A stretch of DNA of 64,000 nucleotides from Clitoria ternatea. Lineage: Eukaryota; Streptophyta; Magnoliopsida; Fabales; Fabaceae. The notes beneath the pieces are model-generated. The model was not told the DNA's origin. It did no database searches and saw only the letters and a program-made list of their open reading frames with translations. Positions 1-10,378 of this stretch are shown here, one piece after another. The stretch covers positions 23,679,001 to 23,743,000 of the forward strand of contig CM075676.1 of NCBI GenBank assembly GCA_037962975.1, read 5' to 3'. Every line of letters begins with the position of its first letter. The first letter of the stretch is position 1. A program made the translations under genes and the position numbers.

Positions 1-150
1 CATAGATAGAGGTCTAAGAGTCTTGGCAATACAAAAATTATCCAAACTAGAGAAATAATCATAACGATTATAAGAAGTGAAGCACTTGTTACCACAACTT
101 GTAGTCCATCCCGACTTCGTTCTTCCTTACTTCTAGGAAGGTTAGCCATC
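1..150 (-). CDS. Partial ORF, small N-terminus plus membrane helix, runs off the left edge
   Basis: An ATG at 148-150 on the minus strand opens a frame that stays open for 50 codons to the window edge. About 19 charged or polar residues (MANLPRSKEERSRDG...) precede a long hydrophobic stretch rich in V, I and L (about residues 18-48) that looks like one membrane helix. A TATA-like TATAAATTC lies about 105-115 bp upstream on the same strand, and a cluster of AACGG motifs lies behind it. I do not recognise the protein. It sits in what should be the internal region of a Tekay-like element, just before its polypurine tract, so it may be a captured gene, part of another element, or chance. Only the first 50 codons are visible. 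Confidence 0.3.
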
Positions 151-254
151 GAATAGTATGATAGTACTTAAAAAAAAAAAAGATTGAAGAAATTAGAAAG
201 AAGAGAGAAACTAAGAAACCTTGAAGTTGTGATAGGAAGTGAGAATGGAATGAG

Positions 255-342
255 AATTTATAAGCAAGCAAGGGAGGGAGAGTTGCAACGGTCATAAACG
301 GCTAGTCCAACGGCTAGTCCAACGGCTAGTTGCTAACGGCTA
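255..342 (-). promoter_or_regulatory. Promoter-like block: TATA box and AACGG (MSA-type) repeats
   Basis: On the minus strand TATAAATTC (about 256-264) sits upstream of the ATG at 150. Behind it, read on the + strand, AACGG occurs at about 286, 297, 309, 321 and 335. The copies at 306-316 and 318-328 read TCCAACGGCTA, which fits the published plant mitosis-specific activator consensus YCYAACGGYYA. The copies form a roughly 12-bp tandem repeat. Promoter function is inferred. Confidence 0.35.
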
Positions 343-680
343 GTTGTCCAGTAATTAATTCTTAGCAGTCCATTTTACTATATTACGAGTAGGAATTTTA
401 ATTAATAGATGTTATGGATTATGTTAAGTAAGATTTTAATAGATTGAGAAACGTAATTATTGAGGTGTTTAGAGTTAACCATCAATTTATGATGAGCATG
501 GTTGACAAAATTAAGACGAGTAATATTTTTGAATTAAGGAAAAAAATACAGATAAGATTAAAAAAAGAGAGATAAATGGCAATGTTAAGGAAAATGTACA
601 CAATTGCCAAGGAAACTAGAAATATATTTTAGAACAGTTCAGTTAGTTTAGCTATGGTAAGATTTATTAACAATATTAAA
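343..680. other. AT-rich internal retroelement DNA without coding signal
   Basis: This stretch lies between the AACGG repeats and the polypurine tract. I see no integrase or chromodomain coding on the + strand, although the end of pol normally lies here in intact Tekay elements (compare 56800-57031). The internal part of this copy is therefore deleted or replaced. Confidence 0.4.
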
Positions 681-715
681 TTTCGAGGACGAAATTTCTT
701 TTAGGGGAGTAGAGT
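681..715 (+). other. Polypurine tract and adjoining hairpin before a 3' LTR
   Basis: TTTCGAGGACGAAATTT followed by TTTTAGGGGAGTAGAGT directly precedes the LTR start TGTAAC at 716. The same arrangement occurs at 57032-57065 in the complete Tekay element. The purine run is the expected primer for plus-strand DNA synthesis. The flanking CG-containing sequence can form a short perfect hairpin. Confidence 0.75.
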
Positions 716-1621
716 TGTAACATCCTATTTTCATCACAAATAGGAAATAGATATTAATATATATTTCTTGAGAAATACTTACTATAAGTTAGTTTATTAT
801 TATCATTTTTTTAAAATTTTGGTATTTATATTTTTATTATTTTTTTTTAATAATAATAATAATAAAATGAAAATATTTTTGAATGAGAATTTTAAAGTGA
901 CTTAATTAGTATTCACTAATTAAGAAAATTATATTAAGAATTTTTAATATCTTTGTTATTCACCATTTTTATTTTATGTTGTTATATTTTTATTTTTTTT
1001 ACATATTTAAGATTTAACTCTTATTAGAATTTTAAAATAAAATTTTGAAGGAATTAGACTATGGTTCTTTTAAACTTTTTGATCTACATAATATTTATGA
1101 TTTTCTGGAATTTTTTGAAAATTTTGAATTATTTTAATAAAATAATATATTTTAAATAATTTTAAATTCATATAAAGTTGCTTAAAATTAAAAATATTTA
1201 CAAGAATGTAAAGTTAAATTATAAGAAAATTTTCTAAAATCCATTTCAAGTAGACTTATCTAAAAATTATCGGTTTGAGAAAAATCTTGATTTTTTCTAA
1301 TCGTTAAAAAATTAGAAACGTATCAATAAATTTTTATTAACAGAAAATTTTAGATTTTTAAAATTTCAGCTTTATATTACTTATTATAAAATTAGTGAGG
1401 ACTGATATAATATCGCTAAATTTCAAAAAGGACTCATTTTGAATATTTAAAATATACCGAGTGAAGGGTTACTATTTGACTTAATAATTTTGCCGACAAT
1501 TACTATGCAAATCACTGTGCATGTATGAAATTTTCAAAAGATGCACAGTAACCTGGAATAAAAAATTCAAAAATGCATAGTACTTTTATATTAAAATAAT
1601 GGAATGCATAGTAAATTTTTT

Positions 1622-1633
1622 TCCTATAAATAC
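1622..1633 (+). promoter_or_regulatory. LTR promoter TATA box
   Basis: CCTATAAATACC lies in the first half of the LTR. A purine-rich leader and a donor-like AAG/GTAAGA at 1762-1770 follow about 135 bp downstream. The spacing is close to that in the LTR at 50095 (TATA at about 50623, donor at 50807). Confidence 0.5.
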
Positions 1634-1857
1634 CGAAGGATTTCTTCTTTAGAATTCACAATTTCAGATTAAGTTTTCTTAATATAGTAGTGCTAGTGAG
1701 ATAGTGGTGGAAGTGAGAGAGAGAAGAAAAGTTTTTGGAGAGAAGGTTCTGCCAAAATCCTAAGGTAAGAATACTTCTCTTTTATATTTTTTGGGTTATT
1801 TTTATATCGTTTTTAGAAATCTGTTATTATACTGGAAATAATATTATTTTAAGTTAC

Positions 1858-2080
1858 TATTCTGCATAGTAAACACTATTTCAATAGTAAATTACTATTT
1901 CAATAGTAAATTACTATTCAAATAGTAAATTACTATTTACTGTTACTATTTACCATTACTATTCACGATTTACTATTTACTGTTACTATTCACGTTTTAC
2001 TATTTACTGTTACTATTCACGTTTTACTATTTACTGTTACTATTTACGATTTACTATTCACTATTCACTATTCACTATTC
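1858..2080 (+). repeat. Degenerate tandem repeat of (T)TACTATT / TTACTG units
   Basis: About 200 bp consist almost wholly of variants of ACTATTTACTGTTACTATTC. A 29-bp higher-order unit is repeated several times around 1960-2045. It lies just downstream of the LTR splice-donor-like site. Confidence 0.75.
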
Positions 2081-2404
2081 AAAATTTACCATTTTTTTTA
2101 TTTTAAGTTGTAATCTTAATTTTCATCTTGTAATTATATTAAAATGAAATTGGTATGTTTTAGAACTCGGAGACGAGGCGCGCATGGATTTTCAATAACG
2201 AATCGGTATACAAGAGGTAAGGGGGAGTGAGATAAAAATATAATATGAAAGACATAAGAATAAAGGGAGGAGTCCCTTACTCCTTTTAAATTTAATAATA
2301 TTATTATAAAGTAATAACTTCTCAACTTAAAATTTATAATAAATTTAATATACTGTGTAACTTATTCTGAAATATCTATACATAGATCTGAATTATTATA
2401 ACTT

Positions 2405-2580
2405 ATACGGACTGAACTAAACCTATGCAAGGACTTGGATTTTTATATCCTATATGGATCGAACTAAACCTATGCAAGGACTTGGAATATTATGACCTGT
2501 CTAGACTGAACTATACCTATGCGAAGACTGGATATATGGACTTATATAGACCTGTGCGAGGAATGGACTATAAGGACTCA
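2405..2580 (+). repeat. Imperfect tandem repeat, GAACTAAACCTATGCAAGGA units
   Basis: Three to four imperfect units of about 55 bp share GACTGAACTAAACCTATGC followed by AAGGACTTGGA. They lie within the LTR at 716-4516 and decay towards the 3' side. Confidence 0.65.
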
Positions 2581-4516
2581 AAATCAAATCTACTAATTTA
2601 AATAACCATTAAAAATTTGAATTATATTTATAAGCGATATTTAGTTGATTTGACTTGATTATAATTAATTATATTTGATTTCGATTAATGATATTGTGAT
2701 TTATAATATTAGACTGTGATTAATAATATTCAATTATGATTGATGATATTTGATTGTGATTGATGAGATTACTATACTTGATTGTGGTTGATGAATGATT
2801 GATGATCTTGTGATATGAAGTTTGAGCATATAGCAAGCATGACGGAAAGTTAAAACTCAGTAAGAATTTTCTTACCTTACTCTTTAAATTTTTATTCCAA
2901 GAGAAAGTATTTTGTAATTATTTTAGTTTTTTATTTCTTCTTATAAATAATTTTTATTAACTTTATTTTTAATCTCAATAATAAAATCTAGTATTAGAAA
3001 GAAGCTATTTTATGAAAATCAGAGGTTGAGATAATTAATTCTTGAATTAAAGAAAATTTTTATAGTTTTAAGTATTCTTAGTTAATGATTTTAAATTATT
3101 TTCTTTAGAAATTAGAAGTTTAAAGTAAATTATTTTGGTTTTCCCCAACGAAATAACTAAAGAATATTTTGTGGAGATTTCAAAAACTCAATCTAGTTAA
3201 GATTTAAATTGAGAAAGATTATGTAAATATATGAAGGTTTTTAAGAGAAAGCTTTGAGATATTTAAGGCTTGGAAACTCAATTTTGGTAAGATCTGAATT
3301 TGAAGACTGTACTAAATTATTTCAGTATAACAGAAGTTCAAAGAAGAATTTATGGAAATGTACAGTTTATTGTGATGATTTTGTGAACCTTTATGGTATT
3401 TAATAATTGAGTTTCTAAAAGCCTTAACCAACTAAATATGCGAGTAGTTCATGCATCATGAATCATTAAAGAGAATTGAGATGTGATATTGCCTGGGGAC
3501 GGATTATAGAAACCGAGGATACATTAGAGGAGGCTTAATTGCGAGCCTTGGGATGAGAGAGTGTGAAAGGGTGCTTCAGGTGACCTGGGGTCGCTCCCTA
3601 GTGTCGGGTACTTTCACAATAAAAACTTTCTCAGTCTGACTAGTCTCTAAGTGTTTCCACGCCAGTTGAGCTGTTCATATGCCATGAAGGCATTTATGTT
3701 ATTATTATCCAGAATTTATGAAACAGTGTAAACTCCTGGTTGGCCCAGTGCAAACTAAAACTTTAAGGGCCCACATGCATAAACTGAATGAGACAGTAGC
3801 ATAAGCATTACATAACATTCATGTGATTGTGACATTCTATATGGATGGTTATGAATGAAAATATAAGTGTTATGTATGTGGAAACCCTATATTCATAATT
3901 GATTGTATATGAGATTATGACTGATATTACTATATTAGTTTGTGAAAACCCTTATGCTTATGTCTTATCTGTAATATATTATATTTTGTTTCTCACTCCT
4001 TCTTGTTTGAATTTTTGTGTCCAAAATATATGTTATATGATATATAGCTAGCAGTCCAAGATGGAAAGATATATAATTACAAGAGGATAAAGTGGTCTCA
4101 TTCTCAATCGATTAGATGAAGAGATATGACAAGAGTAGGATTCAAAACTCGATGGTTCAAGGACTAGGAAATGATTGTTCACATTTGTAGTAGAGGTATA
4201 GTTTAGTTTTATTTTGTCTTATTACAATATCAAGTAGATAATTGTAACAAGGTAAAGGTTAAACTTTGATAAACTCTTTCATTCGGATATAATATTGTAA
4301 TGATTTATCACTTATGATTTCTATAAATTATTTTGTCATTATGGACAAATATTGAAAGACAATTTTTTTTACTTTCAATATTCAAAGGAAATCAGATGTA
4401 TATACGTCCTTGTATACACGAGATAAAGAGTGATAAATATGTATATCTTTCTAAAAGTTTTTTTTTTAAAGTAAGAAGAATACATATATATCTCGTGTAT
4501 ATAAGGGGGTGTTACA

Positions 4517-7000
4517 TTGTCCCTCCGGAAGAGGAGGCAGTTCATAAAGAGAATTCGGAGGATCCACATGCGAGCCGTCACTCTTTACCACAACAAGTTT
4601 CCCTCCGTGGAACTCGTAGAACGGATCTAGCCCGTACAAGTTGAGTTTCACATCAGGATTGCGGTAGAAGACCTGACGAAGGGCTAGGCCGAAGGATTCA
4701 AAGGCTACCTTCTTGCATATCTCCAAAGCCTTAGTAGCCTTGGCCTTGGAAGCAGCCAATCTCTTCTGAAGCTTGGTAACCTCTTCCTCCAACGGCCCAG
4801 CACCCGCACTCCCCTAAGCTTTTACTGTGGCCGGCCTCCGCTGTTGCAAGATCTTCACTCAGGTTGGTGGATTTCTTCTTCTCAAGCTGGAGCTCTTCTT
4901 CCAGGAGGGGGATAGACTTGTTCTGTTGCTGAAGTTCAGAAACTTGCCGCTCCAAAGATTTGTTGGTGAAGTGGAGTTAGCTTATTTCTTTGGTCTTCTT
5001 CTCCAGCAGTTCTTTAGCCTTTTTCAGCTCCGATTCAACCCCCTGGTAGTTTCTACTTGCTTGGCCGCCCAGGCCTCCTTTACAGCGATGTCAGCTTCAA
5101 ATTTTTCAACTTGTTCCATATAATATGCCTTATCGCTTAAGGAGTCCAGAAGGCGGGAGAGTTCATCTAGCTGCCAGCGACCGGCCTTACATGCGCCTCT
5201 AACTTCAGCAGCTTCGAGAGAGGGGCGGAGGCAATACCTTGCCTTAGGGAGTGTGGGAGGCATGGACCCCTGGAACCAGAGGTAGGGAGAAAGGAAGGAT
5301 TCTTTTGGAGGATCACTAACCGGAGGAGGCCCGCTCTCTGACTCCGTCTCAGTGCCGATATATGAAGGAGGGGCAGAGGAAGATAGAACTGGTTTCTTCC
5401 CTTTGTCTTTCTTTATGCTAGTCTCTTCCAGAGTCCTCTGACACTTTCTTGGAGACTCACCAACAGAAGATTTCTTTCTGTCAGCAGCCTTAACTAGGAC
5501 CCTCTTCTTTTTCTTTTCAGGGACGAGCTGCTCTTGGCTTTCCTCTTCAACTTGAGGTTGCTCCTCAGGATCCTTTTCATTAAGGAGAGGTACATCGTCC
5601 CCTACAGCGGATGTCAAGGGGATGATGGGAGCTTCAGCCTTGAAAGAGTTCCTCTTGGCTTGGATGCCGTTCTCTTCAGAAGAGGAATCATCATCTGCTA
5701 GCATCGATTTTAGGGAAAGCATGTCAGCGGAAGCTTTTTTGATTTGCTCTTAAAAACAAGGAAGGTCAAGTTAAAATACTAAGGGCAAAGCAGAAAACAC
5801 AGAATGAATATGCAATGCATGCAACTAGGAAATGGATATTGCGAAGGTATTTTTCCTGACAGTGTCACTCCCAAGGAGATGTCTGCAAGAGAACCCCTTA
5901 AGGGCTTTTGAGGCCGACTGCATGGCACTCAACACCTCCACAGAATGAGGGGAAAGTTCGCCCTCTTCAGTGTAGTAAGCACAGCTCAGCAACAAGAAAT
6001 GCTCGTGCGTCCAGCTGGTGGGGAATTTCGTGAATCCCTCCTTGTTGAGCCAGAAGACCAGCTTGTTTGCTTGCACTAGAATCCGCGTATAGTAGTGCTT
6101 GAAAGAGCGCCCATCGATCTTCGTAGATTCGGTGTAGGATTTGAAATTCACAATCCTTGAGTCACAACGGAGCATTATGAACCCAAGGCCGCTCTTCTTG
6201 TTGGCACGGTGGACCACTTGGAAATAATAGAAAAGTTTTGCCACAGTGGCTGTGAAATTGAAGTGCTCCCCGAGAACCTCGAGAGCACGCACCAGGCCCC
6301 AGCCATTAGGGTGCAATTGTGTGGGGGCGCAGTCAAGGAAACAAAGGACGGCCATCTGAAACTTCGTCATGGGGAAACGAATTCCCAAGTGCTGAAAGAT
6401 GAAGTCGTACATGTATACCGACCTCTCGTCTGGGACTCGATGGCAGACTCGCTCCATAGACTGGGGTGCAAGGATGAGAAAACGATCCTTGTATTTCTTT
6501 CTTGAGTAGACAAAGAATCGAGCTTCAACAGGATTACCGTCCTCTCTTGCGTCGTGCGAAGCAATGTTCAAGAATTCTTCTTCGACCCAACAGTATGGGT
6601 ACTCCCTATTTAGCCTCTCCCAATTCAGCCAGTGTACAACAACGTTGACACACCCTTCCGCAGTTCACAAAATCAACGTCTTTCCAGACCCCGGAATTTC
6701 CATCTCGTCTGATGCGTGTTGAAACGCCTCTGTACTGTGATAAAAGGCAACATCGTCAGAGAGGTAACCTTCAGCACTCTACCCGCTGTCAGAGCGACTG
6801 GTAGCCTTCGAGTCAAAGGAACCCTCAGAGCGGCGCCGAACCACTGGCGCTCGCGAGGAGGAAGTTTCAACCCTCTCTGAGCGACGAGGCCCAGCCACAG
6901 GAAGATTCACAGGAATCCTCCCACCACGGTGGCTAGAGGGGGCACGTGAACTCAAATTCCCCTTGTTCGAGGTACCAGCGCTGCTTGGCCTAGGGCACAT
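4517..7000 (-). pseudogene. Antisense gene of Tat element 1 (putative gypsy-type transposon protein), broken
   Basis: This is the reverse-strand gene lying between pol and the 3' LTR of a Tat-lineage element. The ATG at 7000 starts a basic, Ser/Arg-rich N-terminus. The body (6571-5825) is the conserved globular part, with the hallmark FPMTKFQM...LDCAPTQLHPNGWG. The family matches what Pfam calls putative gypsy type transposon (Transposase_28); function unknown. A candidate intron (about 5842-5749) separates it from an acidic and lysine-rich middle (5722-5024), and a coiled-coil C-terminus ends in the motif FYEFHGGKLV. Breaks: in-frame stop near 6779, a frameshift around 4955-5024, and truncation of the C-terminus by the LTR that ends at 4516. 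The homologous copy at 60904-63534 is better preserved. Confidence 0.75.
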
Positions 7001-7180
7001 GGTTGAAGTTAAAGCAACTGAAAATAATATGGAGGTAAGGGATAAGGGGGTTACCTAAGGAAGGAATAATGGAAGGGAGAACTTTGCGAAAGGAAAGAGC
7101 AGCAACAGAGTCTTCAAAAATTTGAGTAGAGGTTCACTAAGCTTCAAGGCGGAAGTAAGTTTTGAAACTTGCTAAGTTAC

Positions 7181-7190
7181 CCTTTTATAG
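7181..7190 (-). promoter_or_regulatory. TATA box of the antisense gene
   Basis: CTATAAAAGG on the minus strand lies about 185 bp upstream of the ATG at 7000, pointing towards the antisense gene and against retroelement transcription. The decayed reverse-oriented element carries the near-identical CCTATAAAAGAGG at 22107-22119 in front of its copy of the same gene. Confidence 0.55.
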
Positions 7191-7710
7191 GTAACGAAGG
7201 GGCACAGTGATCAGCCAAGAGTCATGTCGTATGCCCTAAAACGTAACTTTTTGGATTTAAACGACCCCGTCGTTTCATGGTCCAAAATGGTGACGCTTCA
7301 TGAAAAGTTTCAAGCGAAACGGGCCTACAAAAGCCAAAGTCCAGGCCTAATAAGCCCAACCGACGGTTATTTTTAGGACAATGATGGCTCATGTTTTAAA
7401 AGGGCATTAATTGTCCAATCGTTTCAGACGCATAAAATGCATCCTAACAACTATTCGAATACCAAGAGTTACGATTTCCAAAAACTCTTGGGATTACCCT
7501 CGTTTCAAATCTTTGTCCAAATCCACTGTAAGGGTATCAAGAGGGCGGATACGTAACGTGTAGAACAGTTACACTGACAGAATGCCAGCACATAGCTGAC
7601 AAGAGTTTCAAATGATATCTTCGGATTATCTTACCGGCATCCAGACCTCTTGAAGGCTATATAGCTCATATGAGCAACTTAACAGTCCCTCATACAAGCT
7701 AGGGGACAAA
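7191..7710 (+). other. Tat element 1: spacer between antisense-gene promoter and 3' LTR, with polypurine tract
   Basis: No coding signal is seen. The last bases AAGCTAGGGGACAAA (7697-7710) are a purine run abutting the LTR start and are the likely polypurine tract of this element. Confidence 0.5.
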
Positions 7711-8497
7711 TGATCCGGTCTGGATACCGGCCCCTCAAGTTGTGACATCGGCATGACTGTTCCAGAAGGGCAACCGGTATCACAGGGTAGTATCTTCACA
7801 CCGGTTATCCACTCTCATCGGATACTTTATCCGTTCTCACCTCATCGGATACTTCATCCGCCCTCACTTCCCCGTCACGTATGACCGTTTGCCTCAGTGT
7901 CACAATGAGATAAGAGGGGTTATAACTTATCAAGTGTGGATACTCTGCACAGCAAAGTGTACCAATATCGCTTGCAGAAAAGAGTAGGTACGATCGCAGG
8001 CGTGCTGTACGGAAAAGGTGATTATCCTCCATCCCTGTGTCAGGATCGTACACTGATAATTGACCTACCCCCTGTCACATTCTGAGTACTGAGCCACTTC
8101 GATTGACACTCTACACATGGTATCAGAACCTATGGGCCCACCTGCATCCAACGATTCATTTTTCACGTCCAACTATAAATAGCATATTCCAATACACATG
8201 CAAGGTTACGTTTTTCTAACTCTCGCCTTACTATTGCATTGCTTAAGTGTTCACAGAGTTCATATACACTCTTCTAACTTGAGCGTCAGAGAATCTTCAC
8301 AGGTGACACCACCTTTCGCCTACTCCAACGCGAAACTCTGGTGTGAAGGATCTCTAGGACAACGAGACCGGTTTCTCCCACTTAGAGGCCGGACTACAAT
8401 ATCGGATACCCACTGTACCGGTGTATAAACACTAAAATATATATACTTCTGTGGCTTGTCCCACACCGGATCGTAGACCCCAGTTCAGACCAGTTCA
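7711..8497 (+). mobile_element. 3' LTR of Tat element 1 (787 bp)
   Basis: It starts TGATCCGGTCTGGATACCGG after the polypurine tract and ends CAGTTCA. It is recognisably the same LTR family as 38436-39175: both begin TGATCCGGTCT, and both contain AACTTGAGCGTCAGAGAATC and GGTGACACCACCTTTCG near the 3' end before CCCCAGTTCAG. A TATA box TATAAATAG is at 8174-8182. The predicted target duplication is GTATG (8498-8502). ACCGGT palindromes recur through it. Confidence 0.8.
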
Positions 8498-9590
8498 GTA
8501 TGATTGATATTGATGTGGATGATTGAATTAGTATTGATGCGATGGTAACTTAATTGGTTATGATATTGTGATATATTATTAAGAATTATGATAAAATGAT
8601 GTAACTAAAGAAAAGATGTATTTATGATAAGCATAGATGTAACCATAATGTTGAAATAATGTGAATGTGAAGACAATTACGAGGATATGATAGCAATGAA
8701 GCTATTTATGATGTGAGGATGTATGAGTTGAAATGTTTATGCATCATGTGTATAGTGACGCCTAAGAAGATGTAGGGTACTCTCGTGACTGGCCTTGGTG
8801 GGGGGTGGCTTCCGGTGTGAGGCAAAGACTCTGTGGACTGTTAAGAGCCTAGACGCTCTAGGTCTGTGTATCCTAGAGTCGACTCGCGACCCCATTTGAT
8901 ATGTGTAAATGGGAGGCCGCAGTCACTGAGACTGGCTCGGAGTTGCATGACGGGTGGTAGTATGGTGTATCGGTAAATAAATTACCTGGATGTGTATGTT
9001 GTTGATATTAAATTTACGATTCCTACCATAGAATGAATCCAGCATGCATATGTGCATTGGTTATTATGAGAATTTGTGCATAGCATAGTGGTATGGTGAT
9101 ATATGGAATTTTGATTATTGATGGTGAATTGTGGGTGATTATTTATGATGAATGATATGGTATACCTATTATATTATATGTTAATTTAGAATATAAACTT
9201 ACTCTCTAAATTGTGGTTTATAATGGGTTTCTAGGACGATAAGGAATGGTGAAAGATAGCCAATATGGGGGGAAAACAATGCCAGGGCCACCTATGAATA
9301 TGATACGTAGTGTGTGATGTTTTGGAATTGTATAGGAAGACTTATTATGTATATACATAGACCTCTTTAATTAAGGATAGAACTTGTATGCTTTTGTTAT
9401 GAAATGTAAATATAACTATGTAATGATGATGTGTGTGAACTTCTTAACTAGGCATAGGTAGTTGGAGTGAATTGGAAGTGTAGCTTACTCAAGGTTCATA
9501 TGACCAGGAATTACATAAGTGTTTGAATGAAGTATATGTCATGTAGATGTGTGTGATAATTGACAAATAAGTTGATTTAATATGTTGGAT
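8498..9590 (+). mobile_element. Fragment of an older Tekay-like LTR
   Basis: The sequence has the texture of the 3' half of Tekay-like LTRs: TGATNTGATTG runs, a GC-richer block around 8755-8960 (tctaggtctgtgtatcc, cactgagactggctcgg), then CTTACTCTCTAAATT and a purine-rich TTTCTAGGACGATAAGGAA block (9195-9300), comparable to 51820-51920 and 26890-26960. There is no clear TG or CA end. The Tat LTR ending at 8497 appears to have inserted into it. No gene is seen. Confidence 0.45.
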
Positions 9591-9658
9591 TATACATGAA
9601 ATATGTGGTTATGTAAATTGATGCATGTATTGATGAAATAGGTGTAGGAGTTGATGGA

Positions 9659-10031
9659 CATTTGCATCAAACTTAAACTTCCTTCTTGCATACATGCTCC
9701 TCCGGAAACACATACTAGAATAAGAGGTAAAAGTTGATTGGTAGCATATTCAACCAAACGAGTGATTTTTTCACCTACAATAGATCCCATACTACTTCCC
9801 ATAAACTGAAAATCTATAATCCCAATTGCTACAAGAATACCATTTAGTTGGCCTATGCCTGTTTGAACAACCTCAGTTAATCCAGCCTTTTTCTGATAAG
9901 AATCAATACGATCTTTATAAGGTTCCTCCTCTTTAGATTGAAAATCAATGGTATCCAAAGACACGATGTCTTCAACCATAAAATTCCAAGTACCTGGATC
10001 AATTGAAAGTTTGATTCTATCTGAGCTACTC
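9659..10031 (-). pseudogene. accD: Nuclear copy of a plastid accD fragment
   Basis: Read on the minus strand, 124 consecutive codons match the C-terminal catalytic region of the plastid acetyl-CoA carboxylase beta subunit (carboxyltransferase). Conserved stretches include EEEPYKDRIDSYQ, VQTGIGQLNG, MGSIVGEKITRL, EYATNQ and ACMQEGSLSLMQM. It starts in the SSSD region and stops abruptly after MQM, so both ends of the gene are missing. The frame has no stop across the whole match, but substitutions are visible at positions usually constant in plastid accD. The flanks are ordinary nuclear DNA, so this is a plastid-to-nucleus insertion, not a working gene. A mitochondrial route is possible. Confidence 0.85.
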
Positions 10032-10378
10032 TAACTAGGTACAAGGACTTATGTGTGATGAGGTTTTAATGCCAGACCATCTCAATCCCAAATTCACCTA
10101 CCTTGTAAATTAGGTGTATTTGGCCTAAATCACCCGGTGTGCATGGAATTTGATTGGATAGGTATTCCAGTATAGGGCTTGAACCAGTAGCTTGGAAATA
10201 ATGCATTTGTGTTATATGTCAAATTTCGTAAGGATTGGATAATGTTTGAATGGGTTTTGAGTTTGTGTAATTGGACTAGTCACATCATTCTGCATAATTC
10301 TATAGCTACATTTTATTGTCTTTACTTTTGTTGTTGTCATTTTTATTTTTTTGCATTACTGTATTTCTGCATTGTTGT
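10032..10378. other. Non-coding AT-rich DNA
   Basis: This stretch lies between the accD fragment and the first MITE. A short open frame here (from 10209) has no recognisable composition or domain. I see no feature. Confidence 0.5.

Larger units (their letters stand above)
716..4516 (+). mobile_element. 3' LTR of a Tekay/Del-like Ty3/gypsy element (3.8 kb)
   Basis: The LTR begins TGTAACATCC right after the polypurine tract and ends GGGTGTTACA at 4516, giving the standard TG...CA ends. The orientation is +, fixed by the tract at 700-715. A TATA box (about 1625) and a splice-donor-like AAG/GTAAGA (1762-1770) mark the promoter region. The second half has the AT-rich TGATNTGATT-type runs seen in other LTRs of this type. 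The LTR interrupts the antisense gene of a Tat element, which resumes at 4517. The predicted right target duplication is TTGTC (4517-4521); the left copy is outside the window. Confidence 0.8.

Noticed and set aside
4333..4644. + strand frame crossing 4516
   Set aside because: It spans the junction of an LTR and the antisense gene, so it is a chimera of two elements.
8198..8428. 76-codon + strand ORF in the Tat LTR
   Set aside because: It lies in LTR sequence that the copy at 38436-39175 does not keep open, so it is not a gene.
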